A stretch of DNA of 64,000 nucleotides from contig NZ_QDKM01000011.1 of NCBI RefSeq assembly GCF_003076755.1, forward strand, positions 1-64,000, given 5' to 3'. The stretch's first letter is position 1; each line of letters starts with the position of its first letter. The notes below the pieces were generated by a model. That model worked only from the letters and a program-made list of their open reading frames with translations. It was not told the origin of the DNA and ran no database searches. This document shows positions 45,680 to 54,157 of this stretch, piece after piece. The position numbers were made by a program, and so were the translations under genes. This DNA comes from Pararhodobacter oceanensis. GTDB taxonomy: Bacteria; Pseudomonadota; Alphaproteobacteria; Rhodobacterales; Rhodobacteraceae.

Positions 45680-46150
45680 TCAGCGGGTCACATGCTCTGT
45701 CATCAGGTTGATGGCTTCGGTCAATGCAGCCTTTCTCTCGGGGCCGAGCAATTCGTCGAGCTTTTCGTTTCTCTCCAAGAAGGCAGGTTTGATCGTTTCA
45801 AGCAGTGCGTTCCCTGCACTCGAAATCTCGACGAGTTTCTTGCGTTTGCTGACCGCGTCTTCCTTGAATGTCACCAGTCCCTGCCGCTCAAGTTCGGTGG
45901 CGCTGCGGCTGACCTGCGCCCTGTCCATGGCGCAAAAGCGGCTGATATCGGAAATGGACGTGCCGCCAAGCGTGTTGATCACGTTGAGAATCCGGTAGCC
46001 GGTCAGGTTGACTCCGCTTCCTTCCAGCATCGCTTGCGCCTGCTGATCCAGAAATTTGCTGAGTATCGAAAGGCGGAAGGTCAATCTGGATTCCAGCGCG
46101 CGCACGCGTTCGAGTTGGTCTTCGAGGGTCTTGGCGGAAAAATGCACCAC
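45680..46150 (-). CDS. MarR family regulator (marR2)
   Basis: 156 residues from GTG at 46150, placed after an AAGGA ribosome site and giving the same length and opening as marR1. An ATG at 46210 would add 20 residues that have no match in the paralogue and would cover the operator. The winged helix is GTSISDISRFCAMDRAQVSR with wing KEDAVSKRKKLVEISSAG. It is divergent from the sulfatase-TctBA operon. A copy of the shared element lies 8 bp upstream of its GTG, so it may repress itself and the operon. Confidence 0.88.
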   Translation of the reverse strand: MVHFSAKTLEDQLERVRALESRLTFRLSILSKFLDQQAQAMLEGSGVNLTGYRILNVINTLGGTSISDISRFCAMDRAQVSRSATELERQGLVTFKEDAVSKRKKLVEISSAGNALLETIKPAFLERNEKLDELLGPERKAALTEAINLMTEHVTR

Positions 46151-46157
46151 TATTATC

Positions 46158-46177
46158 CTTGTTGATTTATCATCATC
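46158..46177. promoter_or_regulatory. Shared operator element between marR2 and sulfatase genes
   Basis: Read on the minus strand: GATGATGA-TAAA-TCAACAAG. This keeps the ATGATG core, the 4-bp spacer and the CAAC core of the other copies. Four bases downstream, in the sulfatase direction, the -35 of a good promoter begins. Confidence 0.55.
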
Positions 46178-46181
46178 AATG

Positions 46182-46210
46182 TTGCTTGAGCTTGATCTAG
46201 ATGATATCAC
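46182..46210 (+). promoter_or_regulatory. Sigma-70 promoter of the sulfatase-TctBA operon
   Basis: TTGCTT (46182-46187), 17 bp, TATCAC (46205-46210), 44 bp before the GTG start. The arrangement of element, 4 bp, -35, 17 bp, -10 is the same as at the SulP gene. Confidence 0.55.
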
Positions 46211-46254
46211 TTACACAGTTGAAGCGAAAGCACCAAGGCAGGGATGGCGGTTAA

Positions 46255-47691
46255 GTGGTGAAAACCCCGAAAAACATACTGTTTCTGATGGCGGACGAGC
46301 ATCAAGCCGGTGCGTTGTCGGTCCTTCACCATCCTCATGTGCAAACGCCAAACCTTGACCGACTCGCCGCGCGCGGCAGCGTTTTTCTCAATGCCTATAC
46401 CGCCAGCCCGATCTGCGTCCCCGCCCGTGCGGCCGTGGCGACCGGCCGGTATCCGCATGAAACCGGCTATTGGGACAATGCGCTGGCCTATGACGGGCGC
46501 TTTCCAAGCTGGGGCCATATTCTGCAGGCGGGCGGTGTTTCGGTGACCAGTATCGGCAAGTTGCACTACCGCAATTCCGAAGATCGCACCGGTTTCGACC
46601 AGCAGATCCTGCCGATCCATATTCTGAACGGCATTGGCCAAATATGGGGCTCGGTGCGCAATCCTCTGCCAACAAAAAGCAAGGGCGGCAGCATGCTGGG
46701 CGGCATTGGCGCCGGCGTGTCGAAATACAACCTCTATGACATGGAGGTCGCCAATGCGGCGGTGGACTGGCTCAACATGCCGGCCCGGACCGAGGCGCCT
46801 TGGGCGGCATTCGTCAGTTTCGTGGCGCCGCATTTCCCGCTGATTGTGCCCGAGGAATATCTGGACAAATACCCGGCCCAAGACATGCCGCTGCCCGCAG
46901 TAAGGCCGGGAATTGATGGCTATGAAGCGCATCCTTGGGTCGCGCGGATGAACGATATCGAAGACAGCGATGCCGAGTTGGGCAGCGATCAACGCCGGCG
47001 CGAGGCGATCGCGGCCTATTATGCGCTGTGCAGTTTTGTCGATCAGCAGATCGGCAAGGTTCTCGATGCACTCGACGCCTCGGGGCAGGGCGATGACACG
47101 CTGATCATCTATACATCGGATCATGGCGAGAACCTCGGGATGCGCGGGCGCTGGGGCAAATCGCTGCTCTACCGTGAAGCGACTCAGGTGCCGTTGATCA
47201 TGGCCGGGCCGGGCATTGCCGCGGGCGCGCAGGTGACCACGCCGGTGTCGCTGGTCGATATCCCGCCGACAATCACAGATGCCTTCGGACTGCCGCCAGA
47301 CCCTGATTGGGCGGGGCGGTCGCTGACGGACATTGCCGCCGAGCCCGCGGACCCCAGGCGCGTGGTGTTCGCCGAATATCACGCGGTCAATTCGCCAAGC
47401 GGCGGCTTTATGGTCGCGGATGCGGGCTGGAAGTATCACGAATATATCGGCTACGCGCCCGAGCTTTTCGACTTGGAGAGCGACCCGTTGGAACGGCACA
47501 ATCTTGCCGGTGATCCGGCATATGCGGCGCAAGAGGCGCGGATGCGCAAGGCCCTGCATGCGATCTGTGATCCCGCGCGTGTCGATGCCAGCGCCAAGGC
47601 CGATCAAGACAGGTTGGTGGCAGGTTTTGGCGGGCCGGAAAAAGCCTTTCGCATCGGGCCATCCGGCGCCACGCCGGCCCCCGGACCCTGA
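46255..47691 (+). CDS. Sulfatase, first of two
   Basis: 478 residues from GTG at 46255. The type I sulfatase signature C-x-P-x-R is intact as CVPAR (C54 to R58), followed by the TGRYPHETG stretch. C54 would be converted to formylglycine by a separate enzyme not seen here. Metal ligands lie in LMADEH (D14) and TSDHGENLG. No signal peptide, so it acts in the cytoplasm on an imported sulfate ester; choline-sulfatase-like enzymes are the nearest recognised type. The operon continues with broken tctC, tctB, tctA, usp, a second sulfatase and a hydroxyacid oxidase. Confidence 0.92.
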   Translation: MVKTPKNILFLMADEHQAGALSVLHHPHVQTPNLDRLAARGSVFLNAYTASPICVPARAAVATGRYPHETGYWDNALAYDGRFPSWGHILQAGGVSVTSIGKLHYRNSEDRTGFDQQILPIHILNGIGQIWGSVRNPLPTKSKGGSMLGGIGAGVSKYNLYDMEVANAAVDWLNMPARTEAPWAAFVSFVAPHFPLIVPEEYLDKYPAQDMPLPAVRPGIDGYEAHPWVARMNDIEDSDAELGSDQRRREAIAAYYALCSFVDQQIGKVLDALDASGQGDDTLIIYTSDHGENLGMRGRWGKSLLYREATQVPLIMAGPGIAAGAQVTTPVSLVDIPPTITDAFGLPPDPDWAGRSLTDIAAEPADPRRVVFAEYHAVNSPSGGFMVADAGWKYHEYIGYAPELFDLESDPLERHNLAGDPAYAAQEARMRKALHAICDPARVDASAKADQDRLVAGFGGPEKAFRIGPSGATPAPGP

Positions 47692-47721
47692 GATGCGAAC
47701 GCGAGCGAGGAGGAGGAGACG

Positions 47722-48156
47722 ATGAATTCCGAAACGTCCAAACGCAGGGCCGCTGCGTCTGCCATGATTACCGCGGCGACTGGCGTTCAGGCGCAGGTTT
47801 CGGCGCCGAGAGGCCCTGACGAGGTGCTGTTTGCCCTGTCAGGCGGTGGAGTGACGGAGACGCTGGGCTGCAGGCTGGCCGAGGAGGTTAGCGCAGACAA
47901 GACCACGTCCGAACACGCTGCGGGCAAGGGCAGTCAGATCATGGCGGTGGCGCTCAGGGATGCCCAGACAGAAGCGGCGCGGGCGCGCGCAATCCCTCAG
48001 CGGCACAAGGTGAAGACCCTGAATAACGCAGAAGGAAAACTGGTCCGAAGCGCACAGCGGGCCTTTGCTATGCCGGTCGCGGGGCAGGGTGCGGAGGCGT
48101 TCAGTCTGGAATGCCATGCCGCCGACACCCCGCTGCCCGACGCCGTCGCCGAATAA
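47722..48156 (+). pseudogene. Internally deleted tctC remnant
   Basis: 144 residues after a very strong GAGGAGGAG ribosome site. The first 85 residues follow the TctC pattern (SGGGVTETLGCRLAEEV, AAGKGSQIMAVALRDA) as in intact TctC proteins of about 320 residues. The middle 200 residues are missing, and the short tail (AQRAFAMPVAGQGAEAFS) resembles a TctC C-terminus. The gene stands exactly where a tctC belongs, before tctB and tctA. It cannot form a ligand-binding cleft, so it is probably a decayed gene, unless it now makes a short periplasmic peptide. The intact TctC at 40.7 kb may have taken over. Confidence 0.6.
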
Positions 48157-48217
48157 CCCTGACCCTGTGGCCCGGTCTACCACTGCCGGTCCATCCCCAA
48201 CCATCGGGAGCCTTGCC

Positions 48218-48793
48218 ATGCTGTCTCGACGTATCGAAATCTGGCTTGCCATATTCTTTGCCGTCCTTGCCGGGCTGACCGCCTTTGTCTGGGCGCCGCT
48301 CGACAGTGAAACCGCCGCGATCTATGAATTTCGCAGGCAGATCAGCATCGGTGACGCGATGCTGCCGATGGTCGCCGGGGGCGGGATTCTGCTGTTTTCG
48401 GTGGCGCATCTGTTTTTGCAACTACGCCGTCGGCGGGATGCGGATGAAGACCCGCTGTTTGATCGCACCACGCTGTTCTTCTTTGTGACCTTCGGCGGCG
48501 TATTGGCGCTGTCTTTGATCCTGATGTTCTGGGCAGGTCCGCTGGCGCTGGCCCTGTTCGGACCATCGGGTGACGACGCCGCGACCTATCGACAGATGCG
48601 GTCGAGCTTACCTTGGAAATACATCGGGTTCGTGCTCGGCGGCTTCACGCTGGTCTTTGGACTGACCTCGCTTATCGAAGGCCGGGTGCGATGGCTGCGG
48701 GCGGTCAGTTCGATCCTCGCCGTGCTGGGTCTCATCCTCATTTTTGATGTGCCATTCGACACGATTCTCCTGCCTCCGAATGGAGATTTTTGA
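48218..48793 (+). CDS. tctB: Tripartite tricarboxylate transporter small permease TctB
   Basis: 191 residues from ATG at 48218 (GGGAG ribosome site). Four helices with the TctB layout are at about residues 8-28, 48-68, 88-112 and 130-180. It forms the small membrane subunit with TctA, whose start overlaps its stop (TGATG). Sequence identity in this family is low; the call rests mainly on the place directly before tctA. Confidence 0.85.
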   Translation: MLSRRIEIWLAIFFAVLAGLTAFVWAPLDSETAAIYEFRRQISIGDAMLPMVAGGGILLFSVAHLFLQLRRRRDADEDPLFDRTTLFFFVTFGGVLALSLILMFWAGPLALALFGPSGDDAATYRQMRSSLPWKYIGFVLGGFTLVFGLTSLIEGRVRWLRAVSSILAVLGLILIFDVPFDTILLPPNGDF

Positions 48794-50397
48794 TGTCCCC
48801 GCTTGAATATATCTGGGCCGGTGTCATGGCCGTCATCGCCGGGCCTGCTGCGTTCGAGATCTTCGGGATCGGCATTCCGCTTACTGTCCTGATGGTGTTT
48901 GGCGGTTTCCTGCTTGGCGTCGTCGGCGGCGCGACACCGGGGTTGGCCGGTCCCTTTCTGATGGCGGTGTCGCTGCCGATCCTGCTGTCGATCTTTGGCT
49001 TTACGCCAGATGCCCTGCTGCCGGTGATGGGCTTTCTTGTCGGCGTGATGAAGGGCGCAACGGTCGGCGGCGCGGTGCCCGCGATCCTGTTCAACACGCC
49101 GGGCACGCCTGATGCGATGATGACCACGCTCGACGGCTACCCGATGGCGCAAAAGGGGCAGGCGGGCAAGGCTCTGAGGACCGCGCATTTCGCATCGGTG
49201 TCTGGCGACACGTTTTCCGACCTTGTGCTGTTTACCTGCGCTCCGTTCCTCGCGGTGATTGTCGAAGCCTATCTGGGCTTTGGCGAAAAGGCGGCGCTGA
49301 TCGTTTTGTCGATGGCATTCATCGCTGCCGTGGTCGGTGCATCGCCGTTGAAAGGTATGATTGCCGCCTTTCTCGGGCTGTTGATCGCCTCCATTGGCAC
49401 GGGCGAGGATTTTTACGCGCGCCTCTCTTTCGGCACCGATGCTCTGGCAGATGGCGTGCCGATGATCACTGCCGTTATGGGCGTTTTGATACTCGGAGAA
49501 GTGCTGGTCGCATTTGAGAACATGTGGCGCCAGCGGCGCAGCAATGCTGTGGTCAAAGAACCGGCGCAGTCCGGTGACAATCGCCTGTCCTGGACAGAGC
49601 GAAAGGCTTTGATGCCCTTCATCGGCATCTCGGCTGTCGTCGGCACGATCATTGGCGCCTTGCCGGGCATCGGATCGACTTTGGCGGCGACACTTGGCTA
49701 TGCCACGGGTGACAAAATGCACAAGGGGCCGGTGAAATTCGGTCAGGGCACGCCCGAAGGCATCGCCGCAACCGAAGCCGCCAATAGCGCGGTCTCCGGC
49801 TCCAATCTGATACCGGTGCTGTCGCTCGGCATTCCGGGCAATGTGGGCGCGGTGTTCATCATCCTGGCAGCCGAATCCATCGGCGGCTTCAACCCGGGAC
49901 CGACCGTGTTTCGGTTCACCGCATCCGAGGTGAACCCAGAGCTGGTGATCGCCTTCGGCCTGTTTACCGCGATGATGATTGCCAATATCTTCAACTGGGT
50001 GATCGGCGGCCGGATCATGGCCGCCTGCGGTATCATGTCGAAAATACCCAGCCATGTGCTGCTGCCGATGGTGTTGTTGCTGACCCTGACGGCGATCTAT
50101 GCGCAGGAAACCAGTTTCACCGCAATCTACTTTGCCTTGGCCTTCGCGGTGCTCGGGTATCTTCTGCGTAAGCTGAGAATACCGACGCTGCCGTTCGTGA
50201 TTGCTTTCATTCTGGCCGGAAACCTTGAGCATTCGTTCCGGCAGGCTTTCGCAGTCTCGGGCGGCGATCCGTGGTTCCTGTTCAAGAGCCCGCTGTCGCT
50301 GGTCTTCCTGCTTTTGTCGGCGGCGGTGGTGATTTTCTTCTCCCGCTCGAAAACCCCTGAGGCCGGCAGACGCGCCGCAACAGAAAGGGATCTGTGA
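48793..50397 (+). CDS. tctA: Tripartite tricarboxylate transporter large permease TctA
   Basis: 534 residues with about 12 helices. The family glycine-rich motif is present in the first half (FLLGVVGGATPGLAGPFLMA and FNTPGTPDAMMTTLDGYPMA) and repeated in the second (IGALPGIGSTLAATLGYATG, LSLGIPGNVGAVFI). The transporter imports an anion captured by a TctC protein. Its operon partners (two sulfatases and a hydroxyacid oxidase) suggest a sulfated or hydroxy-acid-bearing substrate. Confidence 0.93.
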   Translation: MSPLEYIWAGVMAVIAGPAAFEIFGIGIPLTVLMVFGGFLLGVVGGATPGLAGPFLMAVSLPILLSIFGFTPDALLPVMGFLVGVMKGATVGGAVPAILFNTPGTPDAMMTTLDGYPMAQKGQAGKALRTAHFASVSGDTFSDLVLFTCAPFLAVIVEAYLGFGEKAALIVLSMAFIAAVVGASPLKGMIAAFLGLLIASIGTGEDFYARLSFGTDALADGVPMITAVMGVLILGEVLVAFENMWRQRRSNAVVKEPAQSGDNRLSWTERKALMPFIGISAVVGTIIGALPGIGSTLAATLGYATGDKMHKGPVKFGQGTPEGIAATEAANSAVSGSNLIPVLSLGIPGNVGAVFIILAAESIGGFNPGPTVFRFTASEVNPELVIAFGLFTAMMIANIFNWVIGGRIMAACGIMSKIPSHVLLPMVLLLTLTAIYAQETSFTAIYFALAFAVLGYLLRKLRIPTLPFVIAFILAGNLEHSFRQAFAVSGGDPWFLFKSPLSLVFLLLSAAVVIFFSRSKTPEAGRRAATERDL

Positions 50398-51221
50398 TGG
50401 CGATCAAGAACATACTCGTGGCGGTAAACGGCAGCACGGGCTCGCGCAGCGCGGTTGAGGCGGCGATCCAGATGCAGGCCAAATATGACGCGCATCTGAC
50501 CGGGATTCTCGTGCACTACGGGCATCGCGACCGGTTTACCGAAGAGAACTGGGTGCCAGACAACGTGCGCATGATCATGAGCGACGGCATCCGGCAGAAG
50601 GAAGCGGTGGTCGAACGAGACTTTCGGGCCGCTGCCGAGGATCGCGTGCCTGCGGAGAAACTGCACTGGTTGGCGCTGAGCGGTGAGCCGGATGATACGC
50701 TAGCAAAATACGTGGTGATGTATGATGTGGCGGTGATGGGGCCGAATGCCCGCAAGTCGCATCCGGCCATTGACCTGCATCCCGAACGCGTGGCGCTCAA
50801 AAGTGGCCGCCCGATCCTTGTGGTGCCGACGCCCTTCGATCCTGCCAGCCTGAACAAGCGCGCGGTTGTCGGTTTTGACGGACGCAAGGCGGCGTCGCGG
50901 GTGATCCACGATGCGATGCTCTACCTCGAGACCAAGTCGCAGGTGGATATCGTCAGCGCCGGTGACAAGATGTACAAACCCGCCAATAGCATCAGCGCGG
51001 TCGATCTCTTGGCACGTCACGGCGTCAAGGCCGACCGGATTCGTCTTCCGGGCGGTAGCCGCCATTTCGGCGAAGAACTGCTGGCCTATTGCGACAAGGT
51101 CGATGCCGGCGTGCTGTTCATGGGCGTATATGACCAAGGTATTTTCCGCGAGGAACTGCTGGGCGGTGCAACCCGCCATGTGCTCGCCAATGCCACCATT
51201 CCCGTGATGATTTCCTACTGA
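50397..51221 (+). CDS. Tandem universal stress protein (UspA family)
   Basis: 274 residues from ATG at 50397, overlapping the tctA stop (TGATG). The first Usp domain starts KNILVAVNGSTGSRSAVEAA; the second begins near RAVVGFDGRKAASRVIHDAM and ends FMGVYDQGIFREELLGGATR. Usp proteins bind ATP or other nucleotides and tune stress responses or transporters. Being translated directly with tctBA and a sulfatase points to control or support of this transport system rather than a general stress role. Confidence 0.88.
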   Translation: MAIKNILVAVNGSTGSRSAVEAAIQMQAKYDAHLTGILVHYGHRDRFTEENWVPDNVRMIMSDGIRQKEAVVERDFRAAAEDRVPAEKLHWLALSGEPDDTLAKYVVMYDVAVMGPNARKSHPAIDLHPERVALKSGRPILVVPTPFDPASLNKRAVVGFDGRKAASRVIHDAMLYLETKSQVDIVSAGDKMYKPANSISAVDLLARHGVKADRIRLPGGSRHFGEELLAYCDKVDAGVLFMGVYDQGIFREELLGGATRHVLANATIPVMISY

Positions 51222-51231
51222 GGAGGCCCCG

Positions 51232-52758
51232 ATGACCCGGCCCAATTTCCTGATCATTAGTGCCGACCAGCATCGCGGCGATTGTCTCGGTGTCGAAGGT
51301 CGCAAGGTCCGCACGCCCAATCTCGACCGCTTGGCGCGGGACGGGACCCGCTTTACGGCGGCGATCTGCCCGTCGCCGGTCTGTCAGCCAGCGCGGGCCT
51401 CGATCCTGACCGGTCAGCTGTGCCGGACCCACGGTGTCCATGACAACGGCATCGACCTTGACGCGGATACCGGCGATATGGGGTTTGCCGGAACCTTGGC
51501 CCGCGCCGGATATGACACCGGGTTTTTCGGCAAGGCGCATTTCTCCAGCTATGATGCGCGCGACCCTACCGGGCGGCCCGAGTCGGTTCTGTCATCGGTA
51601 GATTTTGGCCCGGAATGGACAGGTCCCTATATGGGGTTTGGCCATGTTGAACTCATGCTCTCGGGCCCGACCAACCATCCCCCGCTGGCGCCGCCTCAGG
51701 GGTTGCATTACGAGCATTTCTTTTATGCCGACGGCCATGGCGCCGAGAAAACGCGGCTGTATCACGAGGGCCGCGGTGATACCAAAAATGCGGCCCAGAC
51801 ATGGCATTCGCAACTGCCGACAAACTGGCATTATACGCCATGGACGGCCGATCGGGCGATGGACTGGCTGCGCCAAGCCCGCGACACTGACCGCCCGTTC
51901 TGCGCTTGGGTCAGTTTCGTTGATCCACATCACCCTTTCGACTGCCCCGAACCTTGGTCGCGATTGCACGACCCGGCCGAGGTCGATTTGCCCGCACACC
52001 GGACCCGAGATCTCGACAAGCGTCCGTGGTGGCACCGCGCCGCAATTGAGAACTCTCCTAAGGGCGATGCCGCCGAGGTTGCGGTCAGGTCCAATTACTC
52101 ACGGATCGAGCCACAGACCGACGACCAGCTGCGTGAGATCATCGCCAATACCTATGGCCAGATCGCCTTTATCGACGAACAAGTGGGCCGCATCCTGACC
52201 TTGCTGGACGAGGCCGGATTGGCCGAGAATACCATCGTCATCTATACCTCGGATCACGGCGACTGGCTTGGCGATCACGGGCATATACTCAAAGGCCCGA
52301 TGCCCTATGAGGGGCTGTTGCGTGTGCCGTTTCTGGCCAAGGGGCCCGGTGTCCGTGCGGGCGCGGTGGTGGGCGAGCCGGTATCAACACTCGATATTGC
52401 AGCGACGCTTTACGACTATGCCGGGGTCACGCCCGGCCTACCGCAGCACGGTCAGTCCCTGCGCCCGCAGTTTGAAAGCGATGCGGCGCGCGATTTTGCG
52501 ATGATGGAGTGGGAGCTTTTGCCCAACCGTGTCGGCGTGGCCCTGTCGTTGCGCACAGTGCGCACCAAGGACGCCAAACTGACCGTCGAACTGCGTTCCG
52601 GTGCGGGGGAGATGTATGATCTGGCTGCCGACCCGCACGAGATGACGAACCTGTTTGACCATCCTGATCACGCAGACATGCAGGAGGCGCTGACCGCCTA
52701 TTTGCACGCGCGTGCGAATGACATCGGACCCAATAGAACAGCAGTGGGGCCAGGATGA
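51232..52758 (+). CDS. Sulfatase, second of two
   Basis: 508 residues from ATG at 51232 behind a GAGGAGG ribosome site. C-x-P-x-R is intact as CQPAR (C51 to R55) after a typical N-terminus (NFLIISADQHRGDCLG), and the metal site TSDHGDWLGDHG is present. No signal peptide. It differs from the first sulfatase in the substrate-contact regions (long aromatic-rich insert around HYEHFFYADGHG), so the two probably act on different positions or compounds. Both need formylglycine formation by an enzyme elsewhere in the genome. The stop overlaps a 36-codon ORF. Confidence 0.93.
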   Translation: MTRPNFLIISADQHRGDCLGVEGRKVRTPNLDRLARDGTRFTAAICPSPVCQPARASILTGQLCRTHGVHDNGIDLDADTGDMGFAGTLARAGYDTGFFGKAHFSSYDARDPTGRPESVLSSVDFGPEWTGPYMGFGHVELMLSGPTNHPPLAPPQGLHYEHFFYADGHGAEKTRLYHEGRGDTKNAAQTWHSQLPTNWHYTPWTADRAMDWLRQARDTDRPFCAWVSFVDPHHPFDCPEPWSRLHDPAEVDLPAHRTRDLDKRPWWHRAAIENSPKGDAAEVAVRSNYSRIEPQTDDQLREIIANTYGQIAFIDEQVGRILTLLDEAGLAENTIVIYTSDHGDWLGDHGHILKGPMPYEGLLRVPFLAKGPGVRAGAVVGEPVSTLDIAATLYDYAGVTPGLPQHGQSLRPQFESDAARDFAMMEWELLPNRVGVALSLRTVRTKDAKLTVELRSGAGEMYDLAADPHEMTNLFDHPDHADMQEALTAYLHARANDIGPNRTAVGPG

Positions 52759-52865
52759 CAGTCCCGACAGGCCAGCTTTGCGACGGTATCGGCGCGCCAG
52801 ATGTGCGAGCGGGGGCAGATGCGGCGGCGAAGCTCAATTCCGGCAAGCTATTGGAGCAGGGTTGA
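52755..52865 (+). CDS. Possible 36-residue peptide ORF
   Basis: ATG at 52755 overlaps the sulfatase stop by ATGA, and its own TGA (52863-52865) is followed at once by the ATG of the hydroxyacid oxidase gene. The peptide starts MTVPTGQLCDGIGAPDVRA. The perfect fit at both ends suggests translational coupling through this stretch. No family is recognised. It could be only a coupling leader. Confidence 0.35.
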   Translation: MTVPTGQLCDGIGAPDVRAGADAAAKLNSGKLLEQG

Positions 52866-54002
52866 ATGGCAGGTCCCGAAACGCACTATCCCGCGCTGGC
52901 CTATATGATCGACCGCGCCCGACGCCGCGTGCCGTATTTTGCCTGGGAATATCTGGCCAGTGGCACGGGTGCGGAACGCCTGATCGGTGACAACCGCGCG
53001 GCGCTTGACCGGATTTCGCTGGCCCCGAAAGTGGCGCAGGGGCGGTTTCAGCCGGACACCAGCACCCGCCTGTTTGGCCAGAGCTTCAGCGTGCCCTTCG
53101 GCGCAGGACCCGTTGGCATGTCGGGTCTGATCTGGCCCGGTGCCGAGTTGATCCTTGCCAAGGCCGCGCGCGCGAACGGCTTTCCCTATACACTCAGTAT
53201 GGTGGCCAATGAAACGCCCGAAGCGGTTGCCGAAACCGGTGGCAAAAACGCCTGGTTCCAGCTTTATCCGCTCAAAGAACGCGAGATCGAAGACGATCTG
53301 CTGGGCCGTGCCGCCGCCGCCGGAATTCGCACGCTGGTGGTCACGCTGGATGTGCCGGTGGGAAGCCGCCGAGAGCGCCAACTGGCGGCGGGCCTGACGG
53401 TGCCGCCCAAGATTACGCCATTGACCCTGTGGCGCGTGGCGCAACGACCACATTGGGCTCTGGCCACCCTGCGACACGGTCAGCCGAGGTTTCGAACGCT
53501 GGAGACCTATTTCCCGTCTTCGGCGATGGCGGACAGCGCCAAGATGGTCGGCACCATTGTCGATGGGCGCCCCGATTGGGCGACCGTCACCCGGCTGCGG
53601 CAGCAATGGCAGGGCAATCTGGTGATCAAGGGCATATTGAGTGCAGATGAAGCCGAGCAAGCCATTGATTGCGGGGCGGATGCGGTGGTTGTGTCCAATC
53701 ATGGCGGACGGCAGTTCGATGCCGCGCCTGCGTCAATCGACGCATTGCCTGCGGTGGCGGAGAAAGTGGCCGGGCGCGTGCCGGTGTTGTTTGATAGTGG
53801 TGTGCTCTGGGGGCTGGACATCCTGCGGGCGTTGTCGCGCGGCGCGGATTTCTGCCTGCTGGGCCGAGGGTTTCTATATGCGGTGGCCGCGCTCGGGGCG
53901 GAGGGTGGCAACCATGCCTATTCGGTCCTGAAGCAGGATCTCGAAACCAACATGATACAGATGGGCGCTAGAACGATCGGGGACGTGACGGGGCAGCGGT
54001 GA
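52866..54002 (+). CDS. FMN-dependent 2-hydroxyacid oxidase/dehydrogenase
   Basis: 378 residues, full length for the L-lactate/mandelate dehydrogenase and glycolate oxidase family. Catalytic residues are present: the YFAWEYLASGTG opening, K255 in VIKGI, H279 in SNHGGRQFD, and the FMN phosphate region ALSRGADFCLLGRGFLYA. It oxidises an alpha-hydroxy acid to the keto acid. In this operon it may act on a mandelate- or lactate-like side chain of an aromatic substrate. The ATG directly abuts the preceding ORF stop; a GGAG ribosome site lies within that ORF. Confidence 0.9.
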   Translation: MAGPETHYPALAYMIDRARRRVPYFAWEYLASGTGAERLIGDNRAALDRISLAPKVAQGRFQPDTSTRLFGQSFSVPFGAGPVGMSGLIWPGAELILAKAARANGFPYTLSMVANETPEAVAETGGKNAWFQLYPLKEREIEDDLLGRAAAAGIRTLVVTLDVPVGSRRERQLAAGLTVPPKITPLTLWRVAQRPHWALATLRHGQPRFRTLETYFPSSAMADSAKMVGTIVDGRPDWATVTRLRQQWQGNLVIKGILSADEAEQAIDCGADAVVVSNHGGRQFDAAPASIDALPAVAEKVAGRVPVLFDSGVLWGLDILRALSRGADFCLLGRGFLYAVAALGAEGGNHAYSVLKQDLETNMIQMGARTIGDVTGQR

Positions 54003-54157
54003 TGGCCTTGGCAAAGGGGCCCGGAAAGGGCCTGGCACGGGCCGTCATGGTTGCGCTTTCTGTTCAGTGGGGTTGGGCGTCGTTGCTCTTGGCCAGCGGC
54101 TGTGTATTTGCGGGGGCGTTCGCAACATCAGCCAGCTTGCGTCCGCTTAGCCCATGA
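54002..54157 (+). CDS. Possible 51-residue membrane peptide
   Basis: ATG at 54002 overlaps the hydroxyacid oxidase stop (TGATG). The frame gives 51 residues: a basic N-terminus (MALAKGPGKGLARA) then a 30-residue hydrophobic stretch. It overlaps the end of purU on the other strand by 11 bp. The coupling and membrane-like composition are suggestive, but there is no family match and it may be chance. Confidence 0.35.
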   Translation: MALAKGPGKGLARAVMVALSVQWGWASLLLASGCVFAGAFATSASLRPLSP

